This document shows positions 63,317 to 64,000 of a DNA stretch of 64,000 nt, in pieces. Numbering within the stretch: the stretch's first letter is position 1; every line of letters starts with the position of its first letter. The notes beneath the pieces are model-generated. The model ran no database searches and was not told where the DNA came from. It saw only the letters and a program-made list of their open reading frames with translations. Position numbers and translations under genes: made by a program. Source of the DNA: Allobranchiibius sp. CTAmp26 (GTDB lineage: Bacteria; Actinomycetota; Actinomycetes; Actinomycetales; Dermatophilaceae). The DNA lies in contig NZ_JAGEKR010000012.1 in the NCBI RefSeq assembly GCF_017565405.1, forward strand, positions 248,001 to 312,000. The letters run 5' to 3'.

Positions 63317-63661
63317 ATGCAAGGTGTGGTGCCCTTCCCGTCTCCCGATGACGCGCGCGCACGCCGCGGCGCGCGGCGTAGCGAGCCGTTGTGGCGCCAG
63401 CTGCTCGGCGAGCAGTTGCGGTCCGAGCGGGTCGCCCGCGCCGAGCGGCTGACCGACGTCGCCCGGCGCGCGGGAGTGTCCCCGCAGTACCTGTCGGAGG
63501 TGGAGCGGGGCCGCAAGGAACCGTCCTCGGAGATGCTGGCCGCCATCGGGGGTGCGCTCGACCTGACGCTGCTCGACCTGACCTCGCGGGTGCGCGACCG
63601 GCTCGCCGCAGGCTCCGGGACCTCGACGCCGCGGCAGGTGGAGCTCCGGCTGGCCGCGTGA
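63317..63661 (+). CDS. XRE-family regulator, ClgR/PopR-like
   Basis: A 114-residue HTH protein. The XRE domain at about 31-90 has RLTDVARRAGVSPQYLSEVE and RGRKEPSSEMLAAIGGALDL, the ClgR/PopR pattern that activates clp genes. A C-terminal LxxA-like VELRLAA end resembles the ClgR/PopR tail, thought to be a Clp-recognition signal. The convergent gene is a ClpP, so self-limited control of Clp is plausible, but promoter sites are not within the window. Confidence 0.85.
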   Translation: MQGVVPFPSPDDARARRGARRSEPLWRQLLGEQLRSERVARAERLTDVARRAGVSPQYLSEVERGRKEPSSEMLAAIGGALDLTLLDLTSRVRDRLAAGSGTSTPRQVELRLAA

Positions 63662-63676
63662 GCGTCCGCGCGGGAG

Positions 63677-64000
63677 TCACGCCTTGCGAGAGGCAATGAC
63701 GGTGTCGACCACGCCGTACGCGCGTGCGGCGTCGGCGGTCATCACCAGGTCGCGTTCGGTGTCACGCCGCACCTGCTCGGGCGTATGCCCGGTGTGCTGC
63801 GCCAGCAACTCCTCCAGCAACGTCCGCACCCGGTCGACCTCTTCGGCCTCCAGGATCAGGTCCGGGATCGCGCCGCGTCCCTCGGCCGCCGGCGCGTGCA
63901 ACACGACCCGGCCATGCGGCAGCATCTGCCGGAATCCGGGAGCGCCACCGGCGAGCAGCACCGCCGCCGTCGAGACCGCCTGCCCCACGCACGTGGTCTC
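63677..64000 (-). CDS. clpP: ClpP protease subunit, C-terminal part
   Basis: The C-terminal 107 residues of a Clp protease peptidase; the start is beyond the window. GQAVSTAAVLLA contains the catalytic Ser, RVVLHAPA the catalytic His, and DTERDLVMTADAARAYG the conserved Asp region. The GRGAIPDLILEAEEVDRVRTLL handle helix is normal. It differs from typical ClpP1/ClpP2 around the His (usually MIHQP), so it may be a ClpP paralogue paired with the ClgR/PopR-like gene. Confidence 0.85.
   Translation of the reverse strand, partial: ETTCVGQAVSTAAVLLAGGAPGFRQMLPHGRVVLHAPAAEGRGAIPDLILEAEEVDRVRTLLEELLAQHTGHTPEQVRRDTERDLVMTADAARAYGVVDTVIASRKA

Overview
The window is high-GC DNA with dense, short-gapped genes, many GTG starts and actinobacterial marker families (DUF3040, DUF4193, DUF3710, DUF5998, SepH, coproporphyrin ferrochelatase with C-terminal cysteines, the CeoB/CeoC pair, a ClgR-like regulator). 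It looks like chromosomal DNA of an actinomycete, most likely Micrococcales and possibly a Dermacoccaceae-type organism; the genus is inferred, not shown. No rRNA, tRNA or CRISPR array was seen. Apart from the inserted segment after dinB, no stretch over 300 bases lacks a gene.

Layout. 0-4.3 kb: end of an Rv2175c-like DNA-binding protein, a prenyl synthase, a MetF-like reductase, an SOS-boxed HEPN protein, DUF3040, DUF456 and DUF7455 (order resembles Mycobacterium tuberculosis Rv2169c-Rv2175c). 4.6-14.9 kb: a second type IIA topoisomerase (ParE/ParC) enclosing an NTF2-flavin monooxygenase, an SOS-boxed DinB polymerase, a 495-bp insertion with a micro-ORF, a HhH-GPD glycosylase and a RecF/SMC-like ATPase. 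15-24.7 kb: a sugar-utilisation locus with two diverging operons (LacI-ThuA-Gfo/Idh-GH1 and lipoprotein-permease-permease-ATPase). 24.7-37.9 kb: secreted nuclease, tandem-domain HAD phosphatase, lactate-oxidase-like enzyme, nitroreductase, acyl-CoA synthetase, an ECF sigma factor with a membrane-anchored Asp-box protein, a GNAT/acyl-CoA-synthetase fusion, DUF5998 and a phosphodiesterase.

38.0-39.8 kb is a visibly AT-richer islet with a single DUF262/HNH (GmrSD-type) gene, probably anti-phage, inserted between the phosphodiesterase and thymidine kinase. 40-48.3 kb: MFS transporter, SepH, coproporphyrin ferrochelatase, SuhB-like phosphatase, DUF4193, dut, DUF3710 and an OB-fold protein. 48.3-61.2 kb: CeoC/CeoB, an APC permease, a TrmA/RumA methyltransferase, aconitase, an ArsR-SRPBCC pair, an NCS1 permease with a cysteine hydrolase, and dxs. 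The block from suhB to dxs follows M. tuberculosis Rv2701c-Rv2682c, but the Rv2693c (DUF3159) position is empty. 61.3-64 kb: formaldehyde dehydrogenase, GNAT, ClgR-like regulator and a partial ClpP.

The most unusual signals are (i) several families of 48-62 bp intergenic inverted repeats, one in three copies and one in two copies bracketing a single gene; (ii) a 38-bp perfect direct repeat of the dinB 3' end flanking a small AT-richer insert that carries a 41-codon Cys-rich micro-ORF; (iii) two actinobacterial SOS boxes within 6.5 kb, one overlapping the dinB start codon; and (iv) the isolated DUF262/HNH islet. Start codons were chosen on Shine-Dalgarno spacing and family alignment from memory; no database search was run.
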